NCBI GenBank assembly: GCA_947456915.1
Contig: CANGUQ010000001.1
Span: 1 to 31,892 of the forward strand
Length of the DNA: 31,892 bases
Origin: Betaproteobacteria bacterium
GTDB taxonomy: Bacteria > Pseudomonadota > Gammaproteobacteria > Burkholderiales > CAIKXV01
Direction: 5' to 3'
Of this stretch, positions 22,867 to 30,653 are shown piece by piece (the stretch's first letter is position 1; every line of letters begins with the position of its first letter). Below the pieces are notes generated by a model. It saw only the letters and a program-made list of their open reading frames with translations, was not told the DNA's origin and did not search any database. The translations under genes were made by a program, and so were the position numbers.

Positions 22867-23880
22867 TCACTTCGCCGCCATCAGCGCGACCGTGGTGTCG
22901 AGCATCCGGTTGGAGAAGCCCCACTCGTTGTCGTACCACGACGACACCTTGACCAGCGAGCCGCTCACCTTGGTGAGCGTCGAGTCGAACATGCTCGAGT
23001 GCGAGTCGTGGTTGAAGTCCACCGACACGAGCGGCGCGTCGTTGTAGCCCAGCACGCCCTTCCACGCCGGCATCGCCGCGGCTTCCTTCATCGCGGCGTT
23101 GACTTCCTCGACTGTCGTCGCTCGCGCAGCGACGAACGACAGATCGACGATCGACACGTTGATCGTGGGCACACGGATCGCGTAGCCGTCGAGCCTGCCG
23201 TTGAGCTGCGGCAGCACGAGACCCACGGCAGCCGCGGCGCCGGTCTTGGTCGGGATCATCGACTGCGTGGCAGAGCGCGCGCGGCGCAGGTCCTCGTGAT
23301 AGACGTCGGTGAGCACCTGGTCGTTGGTATAGGCGTGGATCGTGGTCATCAGTCCGTTGACGATGCCGATCTTCTCGTGCAGCACCTTGGCCATGGGCGC
23401 GAGGCAGTTCGTGGTGCACGAAGCGTTGGAGATCACGGTGTCGGAGGCCTTGAGCACGTCGTGATTGACGCCGTACACGACCGTCGCATCGACATCCTTC
23501 CCCCCCGGGGCCGAGATGATCACCTTCCTGGCCCCGCCCTTGAGGTGGGCGCCGGCCTTTTCCTTGGTGGTGAACAGGCCGGTGCACTCGAGCACGACGT
23601 CCACACCCAGCGAACCCCACGCGATCTCCGCCGGATTGCGCACGGCGAACACCTTGATGCGGTCGCCGTTTACGATCATCGAATCGCCATCGACTTCGAC
23701 CTTGCCCGGGAACCTGCCGTGCGCGGTGTCGTGGCGGGTCAGATGCGCGTTGGTCTTCGCATCGCCCAGATCGTTGATGCCGACGATCTGGATGTCCTTC
23801 GTGCGCTGCGCCTCGTACAGGGCGCGCAGGATGTTTCTGCCGATACGGCCGTAGCCGTTGATGCCAACACGGATCGCCAT
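22867..23880 (-). CDS. gap: Glyceraldehyde-3-phosphate dehydrogenase
   Basis: A 337-residue cytoplasmic enzyme that oxidises glyceraldehyde-3-phosphate to 1,3-bisphosphoglycerate. ATG at 23880 is preceded by GGAGGAG. The Rossmann motif is GINGYGRIGRN; the catalytic Cys155 lies in SNASCTTNCLAP and the catalytic His182 in TTIHAYTNDQ. The C-terminal SWYDNEWGFSNRM is standard. INDLGD after strand 2 fits preference for NAD rather than NADP, but this is only suggestive. The gene is followed by pgk and preceded by a 278-base gap with a strong stem-loop. Confidence 0.97.
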   Translation of the reverse strand: MAIRVGINGYGRIGRNILRALYEAQRTKDIQIVGINDLGDAKTNAHLTRHDTAHGRFPGKVEVDGDSMIVNGDRIKVFAVRNPAEIAWGSLGVDVVLECTGLFTTKEKAGAHLKGGARKVIISAPGGKDVDATVVYGVNHDVLKASDTVISNASCTTNCLAPMAKVLHEKIGIVNGLMTTIHAYTNDQVLTDVYHEDLRRARSATQSMIPTKTGAAAAVGLVLPQLNGRLDGYAIRVPTINVSIVDLSFVAARATTVEEVNAAMKEAAAMPAWKGVLGYNDAPLVSVDFNHDSHSSMFDSTLTKVSGSLVKVSSWYDNEWGFSNRMLDTTVALMAAK

Positions 23881-23939
23881 GGACTCCTCCGGAATTTCGT
23901 TGCGTTGCGTGACGGGGACGCTGCGCCGGACACGTGCCG

Positions 23940-23966
23940 GCGCTGCTGCCGGGGCCGGCGCAGCGC
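23940..23966 (-). terminator. Strong 12-pair hairpin in the gap leader
   Basis: GCGCTGC plus GCCGG pair with CCGGC plus GCAGCGC, with one unpaired T and a two-base loop. It lies about 60 bases before the gap start codon and about 190 bases beyond the tkt stop. It could terminate tkt transcripts, attenuate gap, or mark an RNA-processing site. The remainder of the 278-base gap has no gene or other clear signal. Confidence 0.45.
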
Positions 23967-24158
23967 GCTGGCGCCCGCATCCACCAGCCAGGGCGGCAAC
24001 GTGATCGGCCCGCAGCACGACCGGGCGCCGTGCACGGTCGGACCCGCCCCGGGTGGTCGCGTGGACCCGTCACCGGCCCGCGCCCGTCCCCACGACCCGG
24101 GAAGTCTACCGCATGGACGGTAGCCGGCTGTTGCCGCAGCGGCGCCTGCGGGTGGCGA

Positions 24159-26189
24159 TCAGCCGCGCAGGACGGCGCGGGCAAGTGCCGCCACGGCCTC
24201 GGCGGTGAACCCCAGATGCCGGAACGCCACGGCCGCCGGTGCCGATTCGCCGAAGCGGTCCAGTCCGAGCACCGCGCCGCGGCCATCGTCGGCGGCACCG
24301 ACATACTTGTACCAGCAGTCCCTGACCCCCGCCTCGACCGCGACGCGCGGTACGCCGCGCGGCAGCACCGCTGTCCGATACGCTTCTTCCTGACGATCGA
24401 ACACGGAGGTGCACGGCATCGACACCACGCGCACGACGATCCCCTCGGCAGCAAGCAGGGTGCGCGCGGCAACCGCCAGCTGTACCTCGGAGCCGGTGGC
24501 AATCAGCACGACCGCCGGCGCCCCGCCGTCGGCCTCGACGAGCACGTATCCGCCGCGCGCAATCGACGCGAGCTGGGCCTCGCTGCGCGGCTGCGGCGGC
24601 AGCCCCTGGCGCGACAGCGCGAACGCCGTCGGTCCGTCGCGACGGCCGAGCGCAGCCTGCCAGGCGACAGCGGTCTCAGCCCCGTCGCACGGACGCCAGA
24701 CCTCCAGATTGGGGATCAGCCGCAGTGCCGAGACATGCTCGACCGGCTGGTGCGTCGGCCCGTCCTCACCCAGCCCGATCGAGTCGTGCGTGAACACGAA
24801 GATGTTGCGCACGCGCATCAGCGCCGCCATGCGCAACGCGTTGCGCGAGTAGTCGGAGAAGGTGAGGAAAGTACCGGTCTGCGGAATGAACCCGCCGTGC
24901 AGCGCCACCCCGTTGGTGATCGCTGCCATCGCGAACTCGCGTACGCCGAAGTTCACGATGTTGCCGGACAGTGTCGGACCACCGGGGGCCACCACGCGCG
25001 CGCCCTTCCAGTCGGTGAACACGCTGCCCATCAGATCGGCTGAGCCGCCCAGCAGTTCGGGCAGCGCGGGAGCGAGCAGGTTGAGCGTGTTCTGCGAGGC
25101 CTTGCGGGTGGCGAACGCATCGGCCTTGCCCTGCGCGGCGACGATCGCCGCCTGCGCGTGCTGTGCGAACTGCTCCGGCAGTTCGCCGCGCATGCGTCGG
25201 TCGAACTCGCGGGCGAGTTCGGGATGGGCAGCAGCATATGCGGCCTGGCGCTCGCGCCACGCCGCATGCGCCGCCGCGCCGCGTGCGCGCTGGTCCCACG
25301 CCGCACGCACCGGCTGCGGGATCTCGAACGCAGGCGCGCTCCAGCCCAGCGCCTGGCGGGCCGCCGCCACTTCCTCAACGCCGAGGGCCGAGCCGTGAGT
25401 ATCGGCACTGCCCTGCTTGTTCGGCGCGCCCTTGCCGATCACGGTGCGGCAGCAGATCAGCGTCGGGCGGGCGCGCTCGGCCTGCGCGCTGCGGATCGCC
25501 GCGTCGATCGCCTGCGGGTCGTGCCCGTCGACGGCCGGAATCACCTGCCAGCCGTAGGCCTCGAAGCGCTTTGCCGAGTCGTCGGTGAACCAGCCCTCGA
25601 CCCGTCCGTCGATCGAGATGCCGTTGTCGTCGTAGAAGGCGATCAGCTTGCCCAGGCCGAGCGTGCCGGCGAGCGAGCACGCCTCGTGCGAGATCCCTTC
25701 CATCAGGCACCCGTCGCCGAGGAAGACGTATGTGTAGTGGTCGACCAGCGTGTGCCCGGGACGGTTGAACTCGCTGGCGAGCAGCGCCTCGGCGAGCGCC
25801 ATGCCAACAGCATTGGCGAGCCCCTGTCCGAGCGGTCCGGTGGTGGTCTCCACGCCGGCGGTGATGCCGTACTCCGGGTGTCCGGGCGTCTTCGAGTGCA
25901 GCTGGCGGAACGCGACCAGCTCGGCCATCGGCAGGTCGTAGCCCGTCAGATGCAGCAGCCCGTACAGCAGCATCGACCCATGCCCGTTGGACAGCACGAA
26001 CCGGTCGCGGTCTGGCCAGTGCGGATCGGCCGGATCGTGCTTGAGGTGGCCGCGCCAGAGTGCCTCGGCAATGTCGGCCATGCCCATCGGCATGCCCGGG
26101 TGACCGGAATTGGCCTTCTGGACGGCGTCCATGGCGAGGACGCGCAGGGCGTTGGCGAGTTCGAGGCGGGCGGGCGAGCGTTCGGACAT
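24159..26189 (-). CDS. tkt: Transketolase
   Basis: A 676-residue cytoplasmic ThDP enzyme that moves two-carbon ketol units between pentose-, hexose- and triose-phosphates. ATG at 26189 gives the family start MSERSPARLELANALRVLAM. Signatures are H30 in KANSGHPGMPMG, SNGHGSML, the ThDP motif GDGCLMEG (from residue 158), HGSALG, the GGSADL segment, the catalytic-glutamate segment NFGVREFAMAAI and EDGPTHQPVEH. The ribosome-binding site is weak. It precedes gap in the same orientation, a common betaproteobacterial order. Downstream is a 278-base gap and upstream a 157-base gap with a possible promoter. Confidence 0.97.
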   Translation of the reverse strand: MSERSPARLELANALRVLAMDAVQKANSGHPGMPMGMADIAEALWRGHLKHDPADPHWPDRDRFVLSNGHGSMLLYGLLHLTGYDLPMAELVAFRQLHSKTPGHPEYGITAGVETTTGPLGQGLANAVGMALAEALLASEFNRPGHTLVDHYTYVFLGDGCLMEGISHEACSLAGTLGLGKLIAFYDDNGISIDGRVEGWFTDDSAKRFEAYGWQVIPAVDGHDPQAIDAAIRSAQAERARPTLICCRTVIGKGAPNKQGSADTHGSALGVEEVAAARQALGWSAPAFEIPQPVRAAWDQRARGAAAHAAWRERQAAYAAAHPELAREFDRRMRGELPEQFAQHAQAAIVAAQGKADAFATRKASQNTLNLLAPALPELLGGSADLMGSVFTDWKGARVVAPGGPTLSGNIVNFGVREFAMAAITNGVALHGGFIPQTGTFLTFSDYSRNALRMAALMRVRNIFVFTHDSIGLGEDGPTHQPVEHVSALRLIPNLEVWRPCDGAETAVAWQAALGRRDGPTAFALSRQGLPPQPRSEAQLASIARGGYVLVEADGGAPAVVLIATGSEVQLAVAARTLLAAEGIVVRVVSMPCTSVFDRQEEAYRTAVLPRGVPRVAVEAGVRDCWYKYVGAADDGRGAVLGLDRFGESAPAAVAFRHLGFTAEAVAALARAVLRG

Positions 26190-26206
26190 GCGGATCAGGC
26201 CGGACA

Positions 26207-26224
26207 GCCGGCCTCGCGGCCGGC
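26207..26224 (-). other. 7-bp stem hairpin in the tkt leader
   Basis: GCCGGCC and GGCCGGC pair around the loop TCGC, ending 17 bases upstream of the tkt start codon. It may affect ribosome access, but could be incidental in GC-rich DNA. Confidence 0.3.
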
Positions 26225-26275
26225 AGGAGTGGACGGGACGCCGGGCGCCGGCGAGCGCGCGATGCGCGCGCGCCG

Positions 26276-26281
26276 ATTATC
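26276..26281 (-). promoter_or_regulatory. Possible -10 element for tkt
   Basis: The minus strand reads GATAAT within the only AT-rich patch of the ntrX-tkt gap, 87 bases before the tkt start. No recognisable -35 hexamer lies at the right distance, so the call is weak. Confidence 0.3.
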
Positions 26282-26299
26282 CCGCATTGTTCCCCGGCC

Positions 26300-26334
26300 C
26301 GCTGCGCGCGCCGGCGGCCCCCGCAGGCGCAGCG
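26300..26334 (-). terminator. 8-bp stem hairpin after ntrX
   Basis: CGCTGCGC and GCGCAGCG pair around a 19-base loop, starting 12 bases past the ntrX stop. There is no T-run. It is well placed to separate the ntrYX transcript from tkt. Confidence 0.4.
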
Positions 26335-26346
26335 CGCGCAACGACG

Positions 26347-27627
26347 CTAGTCTTCGCTGCGCCGGGTACGGATGCCGAGCTGCTTGATCTTGCGATAGAG
26401 GTGGGTCCGCTCGAGCCCGACCTTCTCCGCCACCCGGCTCATGTTGCCGCCCTCGAGCGCGATGTGATGCTCGAGGTAGGACTTCTCGAACGCATCGCGT
26501 GCCTCGCGCAGCGGCGCATCGAAGTTCAGCCCGGCCGCCGGGTTGGGCGCCGGTGGCGGCGCGGCGGCGGCGCTGGCAACCGGATCGTTCTGCGCAATCA
26601 GCCGCGCCACGTCCTGCGCGCTGATGTCCGCGCCCAGCGCGGTGACGGCGAGCGAGCGCACGACCTGCTCGAGCTGCAGCAGATTGCCTGGCCAGTCGTA
26701 GTTGCGCAGCGCGTTGAGCGCCGCCGTGTCGAAGCTGCGCGCGGGGCTCTCCTTTGCCTCCACCACGCGGGTGAGCAGCAGATTCGCGAGCTCGGGTACG
26801 TCTTCGCGGTGCTCGCGCAGCGGCGGCACCTGCAGCGTGACCGGCGCCGCATCGAGCAGACGCGGCTCGGCGTGGCCGGCGGCGACCAGTTCCGACAGCG
26901 GCGGCTGCGAGCCGATCACCACCCGCGCGCGGTGCCGGTCGGCGCGCGCCAGCGCGAGGGCGAGCCCCTTCTGTTCAGCACGCGACAGCTGCGCAAGATC
27001 GGGCACGTACAGCACGCCGTCGTTCGCGCTCGCCGCGAGCTCGAGCGGCGAGGCGGCAAAGCCCCGGCTGTCCTCGACGCACACCCACGGCGTGTTCGGT
27101 GCGCGCAGGTACTGCGCGCACAGGTCGATGCGGCAGCCCGCCTCGGCCACCAGCAGCACCGCGCCACGCATCGCGCGCAACTGCGCAAGGCGCTGCTTGA
27201 GCTCGCCCATCAGCGCCGAGCGTCCGAGGCTGTCGAGCGACAGTTCGGGAATCGGCGCGGTCTCCGCGCGACGCAACGCGCGACCGACCGTGGACAGCAG
27301 CTTCTGCAGCGCGATCGGCTTTTCCAGGAAGTCCGACGCGCCCAGTTTGGTCGACTCGACAGCGGTGTCGATGGTCGCGTGACCGGACATCATCACCACC
27401 GGCATCGTGAGCTGACCGCCGCGTGCCCACTCCTTGAGCAGAGTGATGCCGTCGGTGTCCGGCATCCAGATGTCGAGCAGTACCAGATCGGGCCGTGCAC
27501 GGCTGCGCTCGCGCCGCGCCTGGTCGCCGTTCTCCGCGAGTCGCACGCTGTGACCTTCGTCGCGCAGGATCTCCGAGAGCAGTTCGCGAATGCCGATCTC
27601 GTCGTCCACGACCAGGATGTCGCTCAT
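26347..27627 (-). CDS. ntrX: NtrX-type response regulator with degenerate AAA+ domain
   Basis: A 426-residue cytoplasmic regulator, partner of NtrY encoded just upstream (67-base gap). ATG at 27627 is chosen from the receiver start MSDILVVDDE. The receiver domain is intact: D8/D9, phospho-acceptor D52 in LLDIWMPDTDG and K103 in FLEKPIAL. The central domain, about residues 135-345, resembles sigma-54 activators only in part. The Walker A position reads AEAGCRID (161-168), the Walker B region reads LYVPDLAQ, and the GAFTGA loop is absent, with the segment between them shortened. VPPLREHREDVPELANLLL and DWPGNLLQLE remain. A Fis-type HTH closes the protein (NMSRVAEKVGLERTHLYRKI). It can probably receive phosphate and bind DNA but not act as a sigma-54 ATPase. 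Confidence 0.93.
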   Translation of the reverse strand: MSDILVVDDEIGIRELLSEILRDEGHSVRLAENGDQARRERSRARPDLVLLDIWMPDTDGITLLKEWARGGQLTMPVVMMSGHATIDTAVESTKLGASDFLEKPIALQKLLSTVGRALRRAETAPIPELSLDSLGRSALMGELKQRLAQLRAMRGAVLLVAEAGCRIDLCAQYLRAPNTPWVCVEDSRGFAASPLELAASANDGVLYVPDLAQLSRAEQKGLALALARADRHRARVVIGSQPPLSELVAAGHAEPRLLDAAPVTLQVPPLREHREDVPELANLLLTRVVEAKESPARSFDTAALNALRNYDWPGNLLQLEQVVRSLAVTALGADISAQDVARLIAQNDPVASAAAAPPPAPNPAAGLNFDAPLREARDAFEKSYLEHHIALEGGNMSRVAEKVGLERTHLYRKIKQLGIRTRRSED

Positions 27628-27694
27628 CGCGGCGCCCCCATGCGCGGCAGTCTCCTGCTTGTCGTTGGCGGGCGGGCGTGTCGCATCTTCGCGC

Positions 27695-29998
27695 TCACGC
27701 CGTCTCGCCCGCAGCGTCGGGCTGCGTGCGCGCGATCACGACCGGCACGGTGAAGCTCACCCGCGCGCCCTGCGGTTGCACGTTGCCCACTTCGATCGAG
27801 CCGTGATGTTCCTCGATGATCTTCTTCACGATGGCCAATCCGAGGCCCGTTCCCTTCGGCTTGCTGGTGACATAGGGTTCGAACACGCGCTCGAGCATGT
27901 CCGGCGGAAAGCCGCATCCATTGTCGGTGACCGTGAGCCGCGCGAGCGGCCGCTGGCGAGTTCCGGCCGGTTCCGTTCGCACCCGGATCTGGGGCGCGGA
28001 CGCATCCACCAGAGCGTCGAGCGCATTTTGCATCAGGTTGTGCAGAACCTGCCGCAACTGTGTCGGGCTGCCTACCACCCGCGGCAGTTCGGGCGCGAAG
28101 TCGGCTTCGATCGACACCGCACGCGCGCCTGTCTCGTACAGCCCGAGAACCTCGCGCACCAGTGCGTTCAGATCGATCTCGCGGTGCGCGGTGTCGGGCT
28201 TGCTGCGTGCGTACTCGGAGAAGGCGTCGACCATGTTCTTCAGCGCGGAGACCTGGTTGACGATCATCTGGGTCGAGCGCTCGAGCATCTGCGCATCAGG
28301 CGTGTCGAGCTTGGCCGCGAGCTTCACGTGCAGGCGCTCGGCAGAGAGCTGGATCGGGGTGAGCGGGTTCTTGATCTCGTGCGCGAGCCGCCGCGCCACC
28401 TCTCCCCACGCCGCGTCGCGCTGCGCCTGCATCAGGTTGGTGACGTCGTCGAACACCAGCACATAACCGGCGTCGGCACCCGCCGCGGCAGTCGCCTGCT
28501 GCTGCGGCGCCTCCTCGTGTGCCGGGCCCTCGCCTTCTCGGTCGAGCGCGAGCGGAGAGCCGCGCAGCAGCAGCGTGCGCCGGCCGCCGCGGCCGGCGTA
28601 CTCGACCTGCGCCTCCCAGTTGCGCTCCCCGGGCAGCGATTGCCCGAAACGGGCGCGCAGCTCGGCAGCGAAGCTGGCGAGCGCCGAGGCTGCCGCCCCG
28701 TCGGCATCGAGCGTGCGTCCGAGCAGCGCGCCCAGATCGACGCCGAGAATGTCGCTTGCGCTGCGATTGGCTGCGCGCAGCCGCATCCTGGCGTCGAACG
28801 AAATCACGCCGGAGGAGAGATTGCCGAGTACCCCCTCCAGATACGCCTTCGCGCCTTCGAGCTGCGCCTGATTGCGCAGGTTGGCCGCGCGCGCCTCGTC
28901 GAGCTGGCGCGTCATGGCATTGAACGAGCCGGTGAGCACGCCGAGCTCGTCACCGCTGCGCACGGTGGCGCGCTGGCTGAAGTCCCCGCGCGCCACCGCT
29001 TCGGTGCCCTCGGCGAGGATCGACAGCGGGGAGGCAAGCTGCTCGGACAGGAAGATCGCCAGCGCGAACGCCCCGAGCAGCCCGAGCAGCAGCGTGAGAC
29101 TCAGGGTGAGCCCGTAGAGCTGCTTCAGCCCGGCGCGCGACAGAAGCAGTTCCTGATAGTCCCGGTAGCCCAGCTGAACCGACTCGGCCGCCGCGCCGAG
29201 CTGCGTCGGCACCGGCTGCAGCACCTGCAGCACCCGGATGTCTTCCGCGAGCGACAGCGTGTTCACCGGCACCACCACCCGCAGGTAGAGCCCTTTCTCC
29301 GGCAGCGACTCCACCGAGGACACCGGCTGCTGGGCGCGCACCTGGCGCAGCGCGGGTCCGAGCGGCAACTCCGACATCACCGCGATGCCGCTGCCGGCAA
29401 CGGCCAGTGTCGCCCCGCGCGCGCTGAACAGTGCCGCCTCTTCCACGCGGTAGCGGTCGCGCAGCGCATTGAGCGCGCCGGGCTGCTGCACCGGCGGGCG
29501 CTGCGCGAGATCGGCAGCGATCGCCTCTGCCCGCTCGGTGAGATCGCGCAGTGCGCCGTCGAGCGTGGAGCGCCCCAGAGCGAGCCCGCTCTCCAGCGCA
29601 TTCTCGATCTTCACGTCGAACCAGGACTCGATGCTGCGCGCGACGAACTGCACGCTCACCGCGTAGACGAGCGCGCCAGGCAGTACCGCGACCAGGGAAA
29701 AGAAGATCGCCAGCTTGAACGCGAGCTTCGAACCGAACACGCGCGCCTTGAGCTTGCGCCGCAGCCCCCACAGCTGCCAGCCGATCACCGACACCATCAG
29801 CAGCACCAGCGCGCCGTTGGCGGCGAGCAGGAGCCGGTAGTGTTCGGCAAACAGCTGGCTGCTCGCGGTGGCCGTCGACAGCAGGAACAGCAGCACCGCG
29901 GCGAAGCCCACCAGCAGCAGCGCCGCGTAGCGGAACCGCCGCGAGGCGATCCAGCCGGCACGCACACCGCTCTCGTGTGGAGTGCTGCCCGCCGTCAA
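27695..29998 (-). CDS. ntrY: NtrY-type membrane sensor histidine kinase
   Basis: A 767-residue inner-membrane kinase if read from TTG at 29998, which has GGGAG six bases upstream and lies 28 bases after the DUF4390 stop. GTG at 29965 is an alternative; no suitable ATG exists. Transmembrane segments near residues 22-41, 53-75 and 90-112 are followed by a large extracytoplasmic or linker region. A fourth segment (LTLSLTLLLGLLGAFALAIF) leads into HAMP, then a PAS domain (LGNLSSGVISFD). The phospho-acceptor His540 is in RRLAHEIKNPLTPIQL. ATP-binding boxes are NLMQNALDAL, DNGCGFPP and GTGLGLAIVKKI. An insert rich in Ala, Gln and Glu lies in the PAS region. NtrYX systems respond to nitrogen or redox state in other proteobacteria. 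Confidence 0.94.
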   Translation of the reverse strand: MTAGSTPHESGVRAGWIASRRFRYAALLLVGFAAVLLFLLSTATASSQLFAEHYRLLLAANGALVLLMVSVIGWQLWGLRRKLKARVFGSKLAFKLAIFFSLVAVLPGALVYAVSVQFVARSIESWFDVKIENALESGLALGRSTLDGALRDLTERAEAIAADLAQRPPVQQPGALNALRDRYRVEEAALFSARGATLAVAGSGIAVMSELPLGPALRQVRAQQPVSSVESLPEKGLYLRVVVPVNTLSLAEDIRVLQVLQPVPTQLGAAAESVQLGYRDYQELLLSRAGLKQLYGLTLSLTLLLGLLGAFALAIFLSEQLASPLSILAEGTEAVARGDFSQRATVRSGDELGVLTGSFNAMTRQLDEARAANLRNQAQLEGAKAYLEGVLGNLSSGVISFDARMRLRAANRSASDILGVDLGALLGRTLDADGAAASALASFAAELRARFGQSLPGERNWEAQVEYAGRGGRRTLLLRGSPLALDREGEGPAHEEAPQQQATAAAGADAGYVLVFDDVTNLMQAQRDAAWGEVARRLAHEIKNPLTPIQLSAERLHVKLAAKLDTPDAQMLERSTQMIVNQVSALKNMVDAFSEYARSKPDTAHREIDLNALVREVLGLYETGARAVSIEADFAPELPRVVGSPTQLRQVLHNLMQNALDALVDASAPQIRVRTEPAGTRQRPLARLTVTDNGCGFPPDMLERVFEPYVTSKPKGTGLGLAIVKKIIEEHHGSIEVGNVQPQGARVSFTVPVVIARTQPDAAGETA

Positions 29999-30026
29999 GC
30001 CGGTCTCCCGCGAGCGTGCGTGCGGT

Positions 30027-30653
30027 TCACGGCGAAACGGTGAAGCGGTACCAGTCGGCGACGAGGTTCCACTCGCGCGAGGCGAACGGACTCGCCTGGA
30101 ACGGCCGCGGCAGCTGCGTGAGATCGAGTCGCATGCGTACCGCCGCGCTGTAGCTGTTGCCACGGCTCAGCCCAGCCAGCGGCAGTACCGGTCGACGACG
30201 CACGCGCCCGAGCACTGCGAGCGCCTCGTCCAGCGTGGCGAAGTTCTGGAACAGCGTCCCGGCGCTGAGGCGATACTGGCGGGTCAGGATGTTGTAGGAC
30301 AGCCGGTAGGTCTGACTGCTGCCCGCCACCCGCTGGTCGAACCAGTACCAGCGCGAGCGATTGACCTCGGTTTCCAGAACGAAGAACAGCGTGATGCCCT
30401 TGGACAGCGCATCCTCGATCGGCGTGCTCAGCGTGATCTCGAAATCCGCCGACACCGCCCAGGCGTCCTCCAGCGGCTCGAGCCACGCCGCGCGCGCGAC
30501 GATCGCATCGGCGCTCGCCTGCGCAGTGGCCAGCACGAGCAGCAGCGCACAGCCCACCGCGCACCAGCGACGCACGATCGCCCGCCACCGCCCGATCAGG
30601 GGCGCCGCAGCGCGCAGATCATTCCTTGGTGAACAGGGCGTAGTAGAAGCCAT
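30027..30653 (-). CDS. DUF4390-family exported protein
   Basis: A 208-residue protein from ATG 30653, overlapping the end of rsmB by 35 bases; a GTG at 30575 would give 182 residues and a more typical signal peptide, so the start is uncertain. A hydrophobic signal region (CAVGCALLLVLATAQASA) is followed by DUF4390 features: FEITLSTPIEDALSKGITLFF, RSRWYWFDQRV, YRLSYNILTRQYRLS and SREWNLVADWYRF. The function is unknown. In betaproteobacteria it is typically found between rsmB and ntrY, as here, suggesting co-expression with the NtrY sensor. Confidence 0.87.
   Translation of the reverse strand: MASTTPCSPRNDLRAAAPLIGRWRAIVRRWCAVGCALLLVLATAQASADAIVARAAWLEPLEDAWAVSADFEITLSTPIEDALSKGITLFFVLETEVNRSRWYWFDQRVAGSSQTYRLSYNILTRQYRLSAGTLFQNFATLDEALAVLGRVRRRPVLPLAGLSRGNSYSAAVRMRLDLTQLPRPFQASPFASREWNLVADWYRFTVSP

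Noticed and set aside
27590..30043. An 817-codon open frame on the plus strand opposite ntrY
   Set aside because: The translation is Arg/Gln/His-rich shadow sequence without motifs, while ntrY on the other strand is unmistakable.
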